64,000 bases of DNA from Eumeta japonica (Eukaryota > Arthropoda > Insecta > Lepidoptera > Psychidae). The position numbers and the translations under genes were made by a program. Shown here piece by piece: positions 9,643-22,364 of the stretch (position 1 is the stretch's first letter; every line of letters starts with the position of its first letter). The stretch covers positions 310,001 to 374,000 of the forward strand of contig BGZK01000001.1 of the NCBI GenBank assembly GCA_005406025.1, read 5' to 3'. The notes under the pieces are model-generated. The model made no database searches. It was not told where the DNA came from and saw only the letters and a program-made list of their open reading frames with translations.

Positions 9643-12141
9643 CGAATATGGTATGAAGAAAATATTTTTCAGTGTTTTTAAAAATGCAGCCCGTGAAGAG
9701 GGAAATGGGGGAGCGAGAGTTTGTGTAGGTGTTCTATCAGTTTTGAAGCCAAGCTATTTTTTTTCTCTTATGAAATATGTTGAGAAAATGGAGGAAGATT
9801 GTTAATTATTTCTAACATAAAAACATAATATGTAAAATAATATCGTGCTTCTATTTTTTTACCACTGCGTTTTTGTTTTACAAGCATTTATTTGATATAC
9901 CTTTTTTAGGAATGTCCATTTTTTTTTGGAATTAAATTTAATAACATGGCCTTCCTTCTCGTAGATATTTTTAACGCAAAAATTTTTGTGTGCATAATTT
10001 ATAAGCGTTTAATAAACACTGTTATAAAGATGGCAGTATGTTATAATTTCAATTGCCTAATTCCTATCTCACACTGAGCAACAACCTCAAAATCGTAAAT
10101 CCAATTTGTCCGAATATTTGCCTTAAATGTATATCGATTTACCTTGTACTTTTACTAAAGGAAATAATGTCTGCAATAAGTATACACATAAAACTTTATA
10201 TGCACTGATACAAGAATCCTGATAAATATTATGTAAATGTGAAATATGTTTTTTTGATTGTGGCGCTTTTCAAGGTTCGACCGGCCCAAACTGTATTCAG
10301 AATGACTGGCGTGAATGCGATTCGAAACGCACATGGACCGTGGACCGGCGCGCCCACGCAACGCAAAAACTAACTGGGCTCAGTCAATCAATGTGCCACA
10401 AAATATGGATTTTATAAGCAGAACTACAAGTTGAAAAAACTTGATTATTACAAATAAACGACGCTTGTGTAGCGATGTGAGAAATAAACTTTGAATTCAC
10501 ATAAAAAAAAAAAACTGCTGTATCCGAAACGTATTAAATTTATTTAGTTCATTAATCTGGCGGGCGGCGGATTAACGGTGCACATGTTAAAGGAATAACA
10601 TAGTTTCACTTTAATAGATTTTTCATATTCTTTCCGTAATTCTGAACGAATTCAAATAAATGTTGTTTAATCATATTCCATCTTTTGAATATGAATTTAA
10701 ACCCTTAGAACCACAAACATTCTTGCAAAGATGTGTATTTGCAAGAAATGTAATTATGTTTTGACGTTTTCTAATTGTATGGCTATTGAACATGTTACAG
10801 ATTACAGAAAAGAAAAAAATAATAAAAACTTTTTAAGCATGTATTTACAATGTAATGAAAAGCCAGTGAATTCTATAAATTTTATATGGGTATACGTTTT
10901 AAATTCGTCAAAAGGTATAATTTTTTTTTGTAGGAATTGAAATTTCTGTTTCCGTGCTGCTACAAGAGCAACCATTATATAATGATATTGTTTCGGTTTA
11001 AGCAGAATATGCACAAAATCCAAACACAAACATAGTATAAATATGGAAATCCTTCTGTTTTCTCATAATATTGGTGATAACTCTAATAAAATAGTTTTAT
11101 ATGTATACAATATTCTGAACAACACCGGGACTGTGATCAGAACCACTAACAGCGTCGCGATCGACACGGAAATAAAAAAGCTATTGTATAGTATTTTTTA
11201 TCAACTTATGCAATTATAATTATTTATTTATTTTATTTATGCAGTATTTTTTTTGAGGACGTGCCCTAACGTCGAAACTCTAAGCAGGCATGAGTCACCA
11301 GATTGCGGGGCGAAGAGGGGGATTACGCATGCGCAGTAACCCCGATACAACCAATGGCACCTAGAGGCGAGTTGCTGAACTAAAGAGACTAGCGTGATAC
11401 TTTAAAAAAGTCATTAAAAGTTCTGCTATTCATCGATAGATGGCAAAAGTAAAAAGTATCACCGCTGTGCCGGAGTGGGGGGTGTTAGATTATTTTTGTT
11501 ACGGAATTTCTGGATTCGGTCTCCACGCTCAAGGCCCGCGATAGAAGCTATGCAATAGCTTAAAATCGAGTGTGCAGTGAGAATCGACACCGGTTCGGAC
11601 CAAAACTAGAAGCGAGATTAGAATGGGAACAATACAGAAGACCAAAATATTTATGCTAAACCAAAGTGGCAGGCAAAAAAAAACAGCGAAATGATAATTA
11701 GCAAAAATCTAGGATTTACATCTCTTCCATTTAGTGAAGATATAAATAACCATAGGTTTTCTAATGACGCATATTTTTAGTGTCCATGCCTTATTAGGAA
11801 AATATGGAATTCTTATAAGATCACTTGCGGGTGTGTCACGATCATTTATTTGAGAATTCGTTAGAAATTTAAATAAAATTATAGTCAAATCACTGCAGCT
11901 TACTAATGGCGTTTTTGAATTAGTTATATATAAGGTGCAGGCTGAAGCTCCATACATTTGAAGAACGTCTCTTCTCTATATCGAAAAATTATCTCTTCTA
12001 GTTAATTTTTGTACGTATTGATAATGTGTTCGTAGCCATCATTCTGATTTATGAGATATATAACCGAAAGGAAATTTTTGTACTAGCGGTTTAGAGGTTA
12101 TATTGAAATTTGTACATTTTAGTAACCTTTATTATTGAAAA
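9643..12141. other. AT-rich spacer with one small inverted repeat
   Basis: No gene is seen. GTGATACTTT at 11394-11403 is the exact inverse of 11453-11462, with 49 bp between. A moderately GC-rich segment at 11280-11530 is unrecognised. Confidence 0.5.
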
Positions 12142-12229
12142 TATAACAGGTTAGGACGGCCCGTAACGTGCTGTTAAATAGTCAGTGCTCTATTTAACAG
12201 CACGTTACTGGCCGTCCCAACCTGTTATA
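12142..12229. repeat. Long fold-back hairpin, 40-bp arms
   Basis: The arms 12142-12181 and 12190-12229 are inverted copies with only two mismatches in 40 and an 8-nt loop (tcagtgct). Each arm contains 'taacagcacgtta' and 'cctgttata' modules. The 88-bp structure is compact enough to be a tiny fold-back element or an RNA hairpin. There is no ORF and no clear target duplication. Confidence 0.85.
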
Positions 12230-13445
12230 TCGCAATAAAAATCTTCTATTTGAGTAAAGTTTAATTTACAATATCCAAATACCACGCACACGCGTGCTAG
12301 CCAGAGACAAAGAGAGAAAAAAAACATAGAGGAGGGCCTAGGCAACGGCGAATTGTCTAAAGCGGGCCAGGGATGCTGCTGTTTGCGTTTAGTCCAATAA
12401 TAACCCACAAAAATTATTCCAGAATTTAATGATTCCTTCGGTTCTTTTTTTGCTTTTCGAAAGTTTTTATTTTCGATACTATCACATTTAATACGCATAT
12501 AAGGGGTTCATCGGCAAATATTGTTCACAGAAAATTGGCGACATACAATTTTAAGGATCGGAACCCTACGATCCTGCATGGAAGAATAATTGATGGATTT
12601 CAGTGAAAGAGATGTACAAAATCGTATCAAATGAAAGTAAAAACGCGCATTTAGGTCAGTTTATTCTACCTTAAATGATTTCACTCGAAATTGTTTGCAA
12701 GCGACGACACAATCACACGAATTATCTAATGTTTTACATACAATAAATGTCTGAAGTAAAAATCTACAAATACGAAGTTAATAATTAATTTAATAAACTG
12801 AATATAAAGATTAATAAGTATTTGATTCGATTTCCAATACATCATTTTTTGTGTTACTTAAAAGTTGAAAAGTTAAAAGTTGTTATTGTTTTATTTCTAT
12901 TTACAAGAAAAAAAAAGGATTATAATTCATTATTTGCTCAAATGTATTTCACCTCACCTCGGCCGCAGCTAGTACAGAGATCTAACGAACTTGCTTACTA
13001 ATTCTATTATATTTGGTGGCAATAATAATTAAAACAGACTTTTATACGTAATAAGTGGTAGCATTTGATCGTTCTCATAGGCATTTCCACTTTGAGGCCT
13101 CGTGGCCCAAGCGATACCGTCTGTTGTGATGTTGTAGTTATGTATGTGATTTCTAGCGTTTTTTATAACAGCATTTTAAGGTGGCAGTGATGTACTGTAC
13201 AGCATTCTAATGCTGTGACATTGACTACTCCAATATTAATATTATTTATATGACAAAAAGAATGGATTACCAATGGATTACGTCTTGAGATACCGCGTTT
13301 ATGACCCGTTTATAATATGTAGACTTAAGATTGAAAACACTCTACATGTCAGTTCACATCGTTTGAAACCTATGTCGTCAATACATTTGGAGGTAACTAT
13401 GCATTATTATGCAACATTAAATAAATGATGCTTTCAAGCTTTATT
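12230..13445. other. AT-rich spacer
   Basis: No recognisable feature is present. Confidence 0.5.
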
Positions 13446-13492
13446 CAGAAATACTGAAAGGTGAAATGCATGACTGTTTTTCAGTATTTCTG
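13446..13492. repeat. Perfect 14-bp-stem hairpin
   Basis: CAGAAATACTGAAA at 13446-13459 pairs exactly with 13479-13492 across a 19-nt loop. Confidence 0.8.
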
Positions 13493-13914
13493 GTGAGAAA
13501 ACGGATATTTTTCCTGAATAGCGTCGACGGATCAATACAGAAATGAACGGATTCTGTACCAAATTGTCAAATTAGACGAAATGTGTATCATTTTTAATTG
13601 AAGCCGAACAATGCAATACAAGGACTGGTGAAAAATCAATACAATCAGCTCACCACTCTAAACGCAAGTTTATCTATGGACAGGTAATGGTGACACTGTT
13701 TCATTACGAGCACGTGTAAATCACTACAGGTTCCTAAATTTTAGCAAATTAGCAACAATTGTATAGTAGTTCTTATAGTGAAAAACTTTAGAAAATGATG
13801 GCTAAATGTACAGAAAGAACAACCCATAATTATCGATTGATCATCTTATTATTTTACTTCGTATTATAAGCAAGTATGGACATGATATACATTTTTTCCC
13901 AAATATTACAATTA

Positions 13915-14314
13915 AATTAGAAAAAAAATTTGACCCTAAAGGCAACTTTCCGCTAAATTTATCCGTTTCGTAGTTATTTCATAAAAACGGTTTGTTTCGA
14001 TTTCTTTCGACAACGATTTCTCGCAAACGAATCAATCTATTTTGACTCCGTTTGCGGCAATCGACGTGTTTTTACAGGGTCAAGAGGTGGTTAGAATTTG
14101 AAATCGATCGGTCAAGCCATTTTAAAGTAATTTTGAAAAAACCACTTTAAAAAATTTTTTTTCTTACTTTTTTGAAAATTTCTTAAAATCTACTGGTCCA
14201 AATCAACCCAAACTTTCAGGAAATCTAAGTTTGGTGAAACTCTTTAGAACACCGTTTAATAGGCTCGATTTGGTCAAGCCGTTTAAAAGTTATAAGAGGT
14301 TTACATACATCCAA

Positions 14315-14360
<46 letters not shown>

Positions 14361-14522
14361 CCACACAGACATACGGACGTCATCTCAGGGATGATCAGGG
14401 AAGCTTCCTAGACCCTCAGAACGTCGAGATCTGATGAGAACTCGATTTTTGCAAAATGAGGTGAAACCAATAACTTCCCGAAAATTTTAGAAAATTTTTA
14501 ATTTTCTTAACGGGAAGTTAAA
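13915..14522 (+). repeat. Dispersed repeat family B, copy 1
   Basis: A non-coding element whose 3' part reads 'ggacgtcatctcaggg', 'cttcctagaccctcagaacg', 'aactcgatttttgc', 'aataacttcccga', then 'cttaacgggaagtt'. I recognise this as a multi-copy insect repeat with a 'cttcccg...cgggaagtt' end. A diverged relative lies at 50870-51330. It contains an (AC)n microsatellite at 14325-14357. Confidence 0.55.
14325..14357. repeat. (AC)n microsatellite
   Basis: A 33-bp uninterrupted AC run inside repeat B, at the 'acatacatcc' position typical of this family. Confidence 0.95.
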
Positions 14523-14682
14523 AATCGAGAATTGGTTAACCGTGCAAGAAACTTCAAAACCTGGTATTTTCAAGTTCAAAGCTTTCAAAATTATGTATGC
14601 TAATGCAATTTGAGGCTGAAAGAAAAGATCAGTACAAACTTTTTCCGATTTCATGAACCCGATTTTAATTAATTTTGTCCTT

Positions 14683-15425
14683 TTTAATTTTGTCATGTCC
14701 GTCCGTCTGTCCGTTCGCTCGTATGTCACAGGCATTTTATTCAAAAACTACACGACGTACATTGATAAAATTTATAGAGTAGGTGTCTTGTGTGAGCCGC
14801 TACTTAGTTTGGTAATAAAATAACAAAAATGAATATTTCAAGGGGGGACACTCCATACATGTAACAGAAGCTGAAAAAAATGTTTTTCAGCAAACAGCTA
14901 CGTACAATACATAATTCGACAGTTATTTTAAAAAAACTTTAAGATTCATAAGCGATTTTTGTGATTACATGAATAATTTCAGAACTAAACAAATAAATTG
15001 AACAATCGCTCCGAATGTTGCAGAGATTGTGTCCTGCCCCTCTATTTTCTAAACCGTATATCCAAAAAAATGAAAACAGTATCGAAGGTAACGTTTAATA
15101 AATACTTTCAACGAAAATTATTTTGAACAACATGAAATATACTGTTTTTGAGTTATTGCCGAAAAACTATGCTTCTCACCAAAAGGACGTAAGTGCCACG
15201 AAGATACGCTCTTTTGCTGATGCTTTTTAGTTTACACTAGTTTAAAGTGATAAGCGACATGCCTACTGGGTTTTTAGTTATAGGCGACTGAACTGCTATT
15301 CTGTGCGGCGAAACATGGAAAAGTATAATAACATATTTTTTTTTCATCTGCAGTGCATTTCTTTGTAATAATGGCTTCGGAGCCCTATAATGAGCACGGT
15401 CCGACATGCTCTTGGTCAGTTTATT
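14683..15425 (+). repeat. Dispersed repeat family C, copy 1
   Basis: It starts with 'ttttgtcatgtccgtccgtc' and continues with 'cacaggcattttattcaaaa', 'gtaggtgtcttgtgtgagcc' and 'gtaacagaagctgaaaaaaa'. It ends after a small hairpin GAGCACG-N6-CATGCTC (15392-15411). Copies 2 (29066-29960) and 3 (45239-45952) share the whole order. There is no ORF. Confidence 0.75.
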
Positions 15426-16470
15426 TTATTTTTATTTACTTGCCACGGTCTTCTTTAATATAAACCGTTACATACGAGATTCTATTGCAATATATCATAT
15501 GCTTTAACCATTACAAAACATTGGTCTGGATGAAAGTTGTTTCTATCGCATACTTTATTGATGCGTAAACTGAATGAATATTTGCGAAAAAATTTTAGAT
15601 AAAAAATACAATTGTTTTATTCTTAACCTTTACAATATTTATATTTTCTGTTTTTACTGGATCGTCTACATCCGTTCCAGCCATATTTGAAGCTATCTGA
15701 AAAGATTGAGCTTATGTAGAAAGTTAAGGATTTGATAACACAGATTTTTGTCGTCGGTTCCCACCACTTTGGTCACCCTCGTTCATACCGGTCCCATTTT
15801 TCTGGGTTTCTTTTTTTTCTCAAACGATAAAAGTGACTCCTCTCCGTTTCGAAAAGTGGTTTTGCTCATTTACAAATGAGATTTAATATTTTCTTTTTAA
15901 TTATAGTTTTTGTCTCGCCTCATTGACTCATTGTTTTTGTTTAATCTAAGTCCGTTGAGTGGTGTCGACGTTAGTTCACTTTATACTGAATAGTGGGCGC
16001 TGCCCATCACTTTCATTACGTACTTGTGGAATGTGGTATCAACTGTTCCCAAATCCATTTTCCCATTTTTTTTTACTTATGGTATCATTCAGAATATTCT
16101 TTCCCGGTACTAGATGTCTATCAATATCAGAAAATCCTAAGTCCTTCAAATACCCATACGTTTTATAATTAAACTTTGCATTACAAAATCAAAAATTGTT
16201 AACTCCACATTCGTTCAGGATCGATATTGCCCAAATTCAAAATCGGCGAATAGGATTTCGACGCCATTAAGTCAGTGGATCGTAATCTGCTTACGCGCAA
16301 GGTGTTGTATTTCGAGATTTTAGTAAGTTTTTTTTTTAATATTTGACTGTAAAAATGAGTGATTTTAATATTAGAATCGAATAATTGCTTATTTTATATC
16401 TAAAAAACAGAAAAGGAACCCGAAAAACTAGATAGTGGCTGTAAATAAACACGAAAGGTAAGTTTTAATG
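15426..16470. other. AT-rich spacer
   Basis: No gene or repeat is recognised up to the target duplication of the hAT element. Confidence 0.5.
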
Positions 16471-16492
16471 TCTATGAGCAGAGCTTCTAGAT
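16471..16492. repeat. hAT left TSD and TIR
   Basis: TSD TCTATGAG (16471-16478) followed by the terminal inverted repeat CAGAGCTTCTAGAT (16479-16492). Confidence 0.85.
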
Positions 16493-19165
16493 CCTAAAAT
16501 TAAAAATACATTGTTCAGCTAAAAAATACCGGAGTTCCTAAAAAAAATGTAGTACATTTTAAAATCGATTACAGTAAAATTACATGGAAAGTTTCTTTAA
16601 ATTATTGAGAGAAAAACAAGCTACTTTATTTATATATTTGATGTAAATTGTATACAAATCATAATAACTCAGTAACAAATCATTTCATAATGATTTCCTC
16701 GCGTTTTCATAGATTGTAGCCCTCGGTTGTAACCATAGGTCACCCTCGAAATCCTATCTTATTTGGGTTAAAATTTACACAATTTTCTGAATTCCAACGA
16801 ATGGCTTGCTGTACTAACATGTTCCCTTTAATTATATTGGTGACCAGAGAATACCTCTCCTTAGTTTTAATATTATTAATTTCACTGAACCTCCGCTCGC
16901 ATTCGGCGTTCGAGTGCGGCAAAGATAATATTTGCAGCATAAAACGAGGCAGAACGTGAAATCTATTGTCTCCATTGCCATCTTTCAATTGAGACAACTG
17001 GCGCTAAAACATGTTTGCTGGTTGATTTGCATTTAACTGTTTTACGTTCGCAGTAGTAATTAAGGCTCTCCATTCGTCGTCTGTTGATCATTTAATGTTT
17101 GGGGTTTTAGGCTTGGTAACACTGCAAATAGTGAAGACAAGACTGTTCTCTATCATCAGATAAGCAAGAATCGAGATTCAACTTTGTGATTGAGCTCAAA
17201 ACCGGGTCATTTAGGCTGTATCGTTTCCGAATACTTAAGCATGCCTTAACGATAAAATTGAAACACTTCTATTTCAATATAGCGACTTCTTCAGTATTCG
17301 CGTGTAACTCTGGAATAGCAAGTTGATTAACGACACCCAATTCCTAGGTATGTGTCTTTCAGATTTATGAAATGTAGAGTATCAGTAAGATCGACTCCGT
17401 CGAGTGGGGTGCTTCTGAGATGATTTGGGATATATAGGGATAATATTTCTCTGTATTTTCATTTTATTATGGACTTCAATTATAACGGGATCTTCACTTT
17501 GAAAAAATGTATTTACACGAGTAAATTTGGGGAGCATCCAACATAAAAAATAAAAATATGCCTTGATGGTCTGATCATTCAAACGATTGTATATCGTTTG
17601 GCATTCTTGATCTTCCAGCCACTTATCCTCAAAATACAATCGCAGGGCATCCCATTGCTTCATTATTCTGTTTACAACATTAGACAGCAATAACCAACGC
17701 GTTTTGGCTGAATGCAGTATTTTGTGTACGTCGGTGTCATTAATGATTGAAATTCTTTTAACTCTGCTTGACGTTTGCCACTATTTTTAAAATAATTATA
17801 TATTAATCGAGTCAATTTTCCTGCATCATGAGGCAATTCTTTACAAGCATCGGCGGCGTATAAGTGTAAAGAGTGGCGCAGGCATTTTATGATGATAATA
17901 CCTGGGCACAGCTGCCTAAATCGCGAGGACACCGAATTACAACAGCTCATCATAGTATTGGAGCCATCGGATACAAACCTAATTATATTTTCAAAAGGCA
18001 CATAACTGTCATGAAATGATTTTATTATAGAATTATATAACTCTTCAGCCGTAGTTGAATAATCGCCAGTCAGGTCCAGTCTTTTATTATCAAAAATTTT
18101 AATTGGATCCCAGAATCGACTAACTGTATGTCCTGAATAGCGATCATAATATTTTACCACGACGCACATAGTTTTTGCCATAGCAACATCGGTACTTCAA
18201 TCTACCATTATAGAAATTTTTCGCGTTCCAAAACATCGATTAAATAATCTTTCTCAGATGCTCCGACTACGTTATCTATTACCTTTTGTAATTTAGTATG
18301 TTTAAGATTAATGTTACTGGAAATTTTAAAATCTGAAAATATTTTTGAAAGTAAATCTATAAGATGATCCATCACTATGTGCGATATTTTATGCTCTGCC
18401 ATAAAGGCGGACAATTTTATTTCAGCAATTTTCCGTTGCTCATCATCACTTACATGTTGCTGACTCTTAAAAATATTATCAATGATACGCACATGCGATA
18501 GACCAGGAAGGCGTTGCTTATGTTTAGCACCTTCGCTATGTCTTCTAATACCACCCAAGTCAGCAATTAAAGAAGATTCGCAAACAGTGCATATGCATTT
18601 GTAAGAAGAATTTTGGTCTCGTTTTAGCCACTTACACAGTCTTGTAATTGCAGCCATACATCACGAAATTTTTGCCGATATTTCTTTTTTGCATTCGACG
18701 GTCCAACGCTGCGCACTTCACTTTCTTCATTACTTGAGTTCATTTTTTACAATAAGTATAATAATATGGCATTCAATTTTAAGATCACCTCTTACTACAG
18801 GTAAAAAGAAAACCAATCTAAAAGTAATGAAAGAGACGGAAAATAAAGTAATCGTTTGTGAGACAGAGATGACAAGATTTTGTAAGTTGCTTTTGCGCTT
18901 GTTCAGGCAGTGTGATTTCAGTCATTGCGGAATTCCCTGGAAAACCGTTTAAAAGGCAGGCAACGACAAAGACAAAACTACTCTATTGTTTATGGATAAA
19001 TTTTATTCAAGGTATATTTCGATTTACACAATTGATTTGATAAATTTAGATGTTCAGAAAATAAATACAGTATACCCATACATTGTATTCTGTCATAACA
19101 GTATACCGTAAAAAAGTCAAAATTACAGTAAATTTATTGTAATTACAGTCAATCTGGAGGCACTG
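16479..19165 (-). mobile_element. hAT transposon, 2687 bp, with TSD and TIRs
   Basis: Identical 8-bp duplications TCTATGAG lie at 16471-16478 and 19166-19173. The left end is CAGAGCTTCTAGAT. The right end, reverse complemented, is CAGTGCCTCCAGAT, 11 of 14 matching and fitting the hAT YARNG terminus. The interior holds a decayed hAT transposase on the minus strand, so the element's 5' end is at 19165. Total size is usual for an autonomous hAT. It is now inactive because the reading frame is broken. The preserved TSD shows that the boundaries are original. Confidence 0.88.
16740..18657 (-). pseudogene. hAT transposase, decayed into four frames
   Basis: Four consecutive minus-strand pieces read in order. 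Piece 1 (18657-18208, 149 aa) starts with a BED-like zinc finger, C23-x2-C26-x13-H40-x5-H46. Piece 2 (18181-17672, 169 aa) has the catalytic-core blocks 'RFVSDGSNTMMS' (D72) and 'CLRHSLHLYA' (C100-x2-H103). Piece 3 (17690-17382) continues with 'QWDALRLYFEDKWLE'. Piece 4 (16997-16740) holds the C-terminal dimerisation signature 'LPHSNAECERRFSEINNIK'. Frames shift between all pieces, and the region 17381-16998 has no clean frame. The order matches hAT transposases related to insect ZNF862-like proteins. In the living element it would cut and paste DNA with 8-bp duplications. It cannot make a functional protein now. Confidence 0.88.
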
Positions 19166-19173
19166 TCTATGAG
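19152..19173. repeat. hAT right TIR and TSD
   Basis: 'atctggaggcactg' (19152-19165) is the inverted terminus, followed by TSD TCTATGAG (19166-19173), identical to the left flank. Confidence 0.85.
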
Positions 19174-19663
19174 TTACTAGTTAGTACATGTTTTTTTGTA
19201 GTTTTAGATTCGTACATTATATGTGCATAGTCTAAAATTTTGATGAATATTATACAAATTTATTTATTTGAAAATATCAAAAAACAACATATTTTAGGGG
19301 CTATTTTTAATCAATCATTTTTTTTATTTTTGTTAATATTGATGTGTAATTTTTATTAAACATATTTCGCCTTTCCAGCTCGGAGAAATCACATTTAACA
19401 CCCAAAAAAGTGCAGCTAAACTGTAATTTACTTTTTCTAGAAAAAGAAAATTGAATTTAGGACGCAAACCAATAAGTACAAGTTTAATTTTCTTTAAATA
19501 GATTTTCTTAAATATTTTATACAGGTTCTCCTAGCTGGAGACGTGAAACATTGTATGTCGAATATTTGAATCCTTTGCTTACTCTGGTTCCAAAATAAGT
19601 AGTCTAAGTAATACAATAATCTGCTTTACTCTTTTACTGAAAAATAACTATTTTCTTTTATAG
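19174..19663. other. AT-rich spacer or possible intron of the next relic
   Basis: No frame is seen. It ends in a good acceptor (ttttcttttatag, AG at 19662-19663) just before the next relic, so part of this could be an old intron. Confidence 0.35.
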
Positions 19664-21344
19664 ATATTCCAAGAAATTGCCTCCAGGAAAGCCAAATTGT
19701 CACCACAATACAACTACCTATAAATTTGCCACTTTTAATTGCCACGACATCATAAGCTTTTGTGGATCATTTTATGCAACAAAAAAATACCAAGACAACT
19801 TCATACTAAAACACTGTACAGGAAAGAATGTATTACGTAGACGGCCTAAATCAGGTGATAAATCTTTAAAAATCCTTAATCATTTAATACTATGTGAAAA
19901 CGCAAAAAAAATGAAACAGTCTGTGCGTGTAAAGAAGCTTTCCTTTGGATATTACAAAGAAAGAAGGCTGAGCAAAATCTACAATTAAAAGATATCGAAA
20001 GACAGGATGTACGCTACACGAAACAAGAGGAGGAGACAGGAAATCGTTGAAATATTCAAAGAAAACTAAAGAGGTAGTAGAATTTTTAAAAACCATAAAA
20101 ATAGACGAATCCCACTATTGTAGAAAAAGAGTAAGAAGTTATATGTCCCATCAGATCTAAGTATTAGAAAGTTATCTAAAATGTTTGTAAATAAATGTAG
20201 TGAAGAAGAAAAATCAGAGTTAATAGTTAAAGAATCATATTTTCGGATGATTTTTAATACAAAATTTAATATCGGTTTCGGAATTCCACGAACTGACGTT
20301 TGTTCGAAATGTATAGAATTGTCAGAAAGAATAAAAATAGAAAAAGATGCGCAGAAAAAGAATACACTCGAAACTGAGAAAAAAATACGTAATTTGAGAA
20401 CGAAAGCTTTTACTACATATTTACAAGTTACTGAAGATAATTTAAAGATAGTAAGTTTTGATTGTTAAAAAAATCAAGTTCTATTCGCGTCAGTTTTACA
20501 TATTCAACTTCACAGTAGTGGAAGGCGATTCCCATGCAAATTGAAATAAGGAAAATGTTGTAGTATGGAAAGAAAATATGTATAACAAAAGCCCAAATGA
20601 AATTTCAAGTTGTTTGTATAATTATTTGTGTAACATGAATCTTGATGCTATTAGAAAATTACGTTTAATGACCGACGGGTGTTCGGGACAAAACAACAAT
20701 TTTATTGTTCTTGGAATGGTCTTGAAATGGTTCAGAGATTGTGCCCCAAGAACTCTAAGAACAATAGAAATCATATATCCCGTTCCTGAACACTTGTATA
20801 TCCCTCCGGACAGTGTTTTCGGCAACATAAGGACGAGTAAAGAAAAAAGAAGTAATAATTACACCACAAGAATATGAATAGATTTTCGGGGAAAGTGCTA
20901 TAGTTCGTAAATTAGGCGTAGAGGTGTCGAACACAGATCGAAAAGAAACTGTGCGTGAAACTCTGAAAAAAACGAAAATTTGCATTTTCAATTTAAACAA
21001 TGCAAAAGGTTTGCATTGCGCAGAGGTAAGGTGGATATTTTAGCCAGAGGAGAGACATCGTACCAAAATGATCTTTGTGTACAAAGATTACCACAAGAGG
21101 AAAAACTTCATCAGATATACAACCATGTGACATTCCAATGGGAGTGCCATTAAAATCAACCAAAGTTAGAGACGTTGATAACCTTTTAAGCCAACATTTA
21201 GGCCCTGACTGGAAATCGTACGAAAACTTAACTTTTTACAAACAAATTATTACATATGAACAGACAATCAAAGATGACGGAGAAGATGAAATAAATTATT
21301 TGTGTGATGAAAGAATTGAAGAAGCGTCAGAGATTTATGTATGA
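19664..21344 (+). pseudogene. Decayed insect transposon-like gene with D-x-C-x-GQN motif
   Basis: Four pieces in series (19664-19985, 20181-20465, 20578-20874, 21075-21341) read as one protein with stops and shifts between them. The N-terminus has Cys/His pairs (NCHHN; FNCHDI). Next comes a C-x2-C pair in 'RTDVCSKCIELSERI', then a charged helix. The core is 'RLMTDGCSGQNNNF' followed by 'YPVPEHLYIPPDSVFG'. The C-terminus is 'MGVPLKSTKVRDVDNLLSQH'. This order matches a multi-copy, poorly characterised insect family that I associate with DUF7869-type DDE-like proteins, in which the acidic residues and the GH-like 'P-x2-H-x3-PPD' block look catalytic. The family link is from memory. Here H is kept but the preceding G is E. 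Ends of the element were not found. Confidence 0.6.
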
Positions 21345-22364
21345 TCATATTTTTCGAAGGCAATGTTTTTTTTTAGATATATTTTTTTGTAATGGAGTAC
21401 AAAGCCATAATTTTTGTTATTAGTGTCAACTCTGATTAATTTACTTATAGATGTAAGTTTCAAATTATTCCAAATCCGTATTCGTCATCTTAAATAATAC
21501 TCAAATAATATTTGAGTAATATTTCAAATAAGCTAAATCAATGTACGTGCTGACTAAACCAGTAAAACAAACGTTAAATAAATCATTTTATTGCTAAGTG
21601 TCATGAACTGAAGTTAGGAATAATTGATACCAAACTCCACACTTGTCCATAATGAAATCAGATGATGAAGATGAAAATGTTTTTGTGTAGGCGGCGGATG
21701 GATCTTTACAGTGATATACTTTATTAGCACCAAGCTTTTAAAAGTACATGTTTTTGGTGCAGAGATGTTTTGGGATTACCCTCAAATCATATATTCAAGG
21801 AACTCACTACAAAAAAGTTGAAAAAAATCGTTTTAGTCAAAGTTTATCAAACAGAATCCAAATTTTTAGACAAGGTAACCTTTTGAATTTTGCATACAAC
21901 ATTGACCAGTCGATTCCTATAGAAGTTATTTGCAAATTCGCATTTTTTATTCGTTTCCCAGATATCTCTCTATTGAATTTTGTAACTCGAAACTACCCGA
22001 TTTTAATGAGCGTTAGATATTCGACAAAATTAATTAAGAATTGAAGCTAAACAAATTTTGATAATGACTGATATAATATTTTTAAATTTATTCCAGTACT
22101 CATTTAATTTGAATCTAGTTTTTAGAGATTAGTCAAAATTTAGCCAATTGATCGAGTTCAATATTTAAGAGAATCGTAAATGAATGAAGCCGTTTTGAAT
22201 TCCCTAATAATTTTGACTGTGGTTGTTACACCGGTAGTGATGTCATATCAACACAAATAATCAATATATTATAAAATTAAGTGTACAATGTGCGTGCCGC
22301 AAAAACTCAAAAACGAATTAAGGTAAGATCAAGGGACTACTTGAGATAATAGCCCTTTATCCAC
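21345..22364. other. AT-rich spacer
   Basis: No gene is seen. A perfect 21-bp palindrome around 'actcaaataatatttgag' lies at 21498-21518. A 98-codon plus frame at 21748-22041 shows no motif. Confidence 0.45.
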
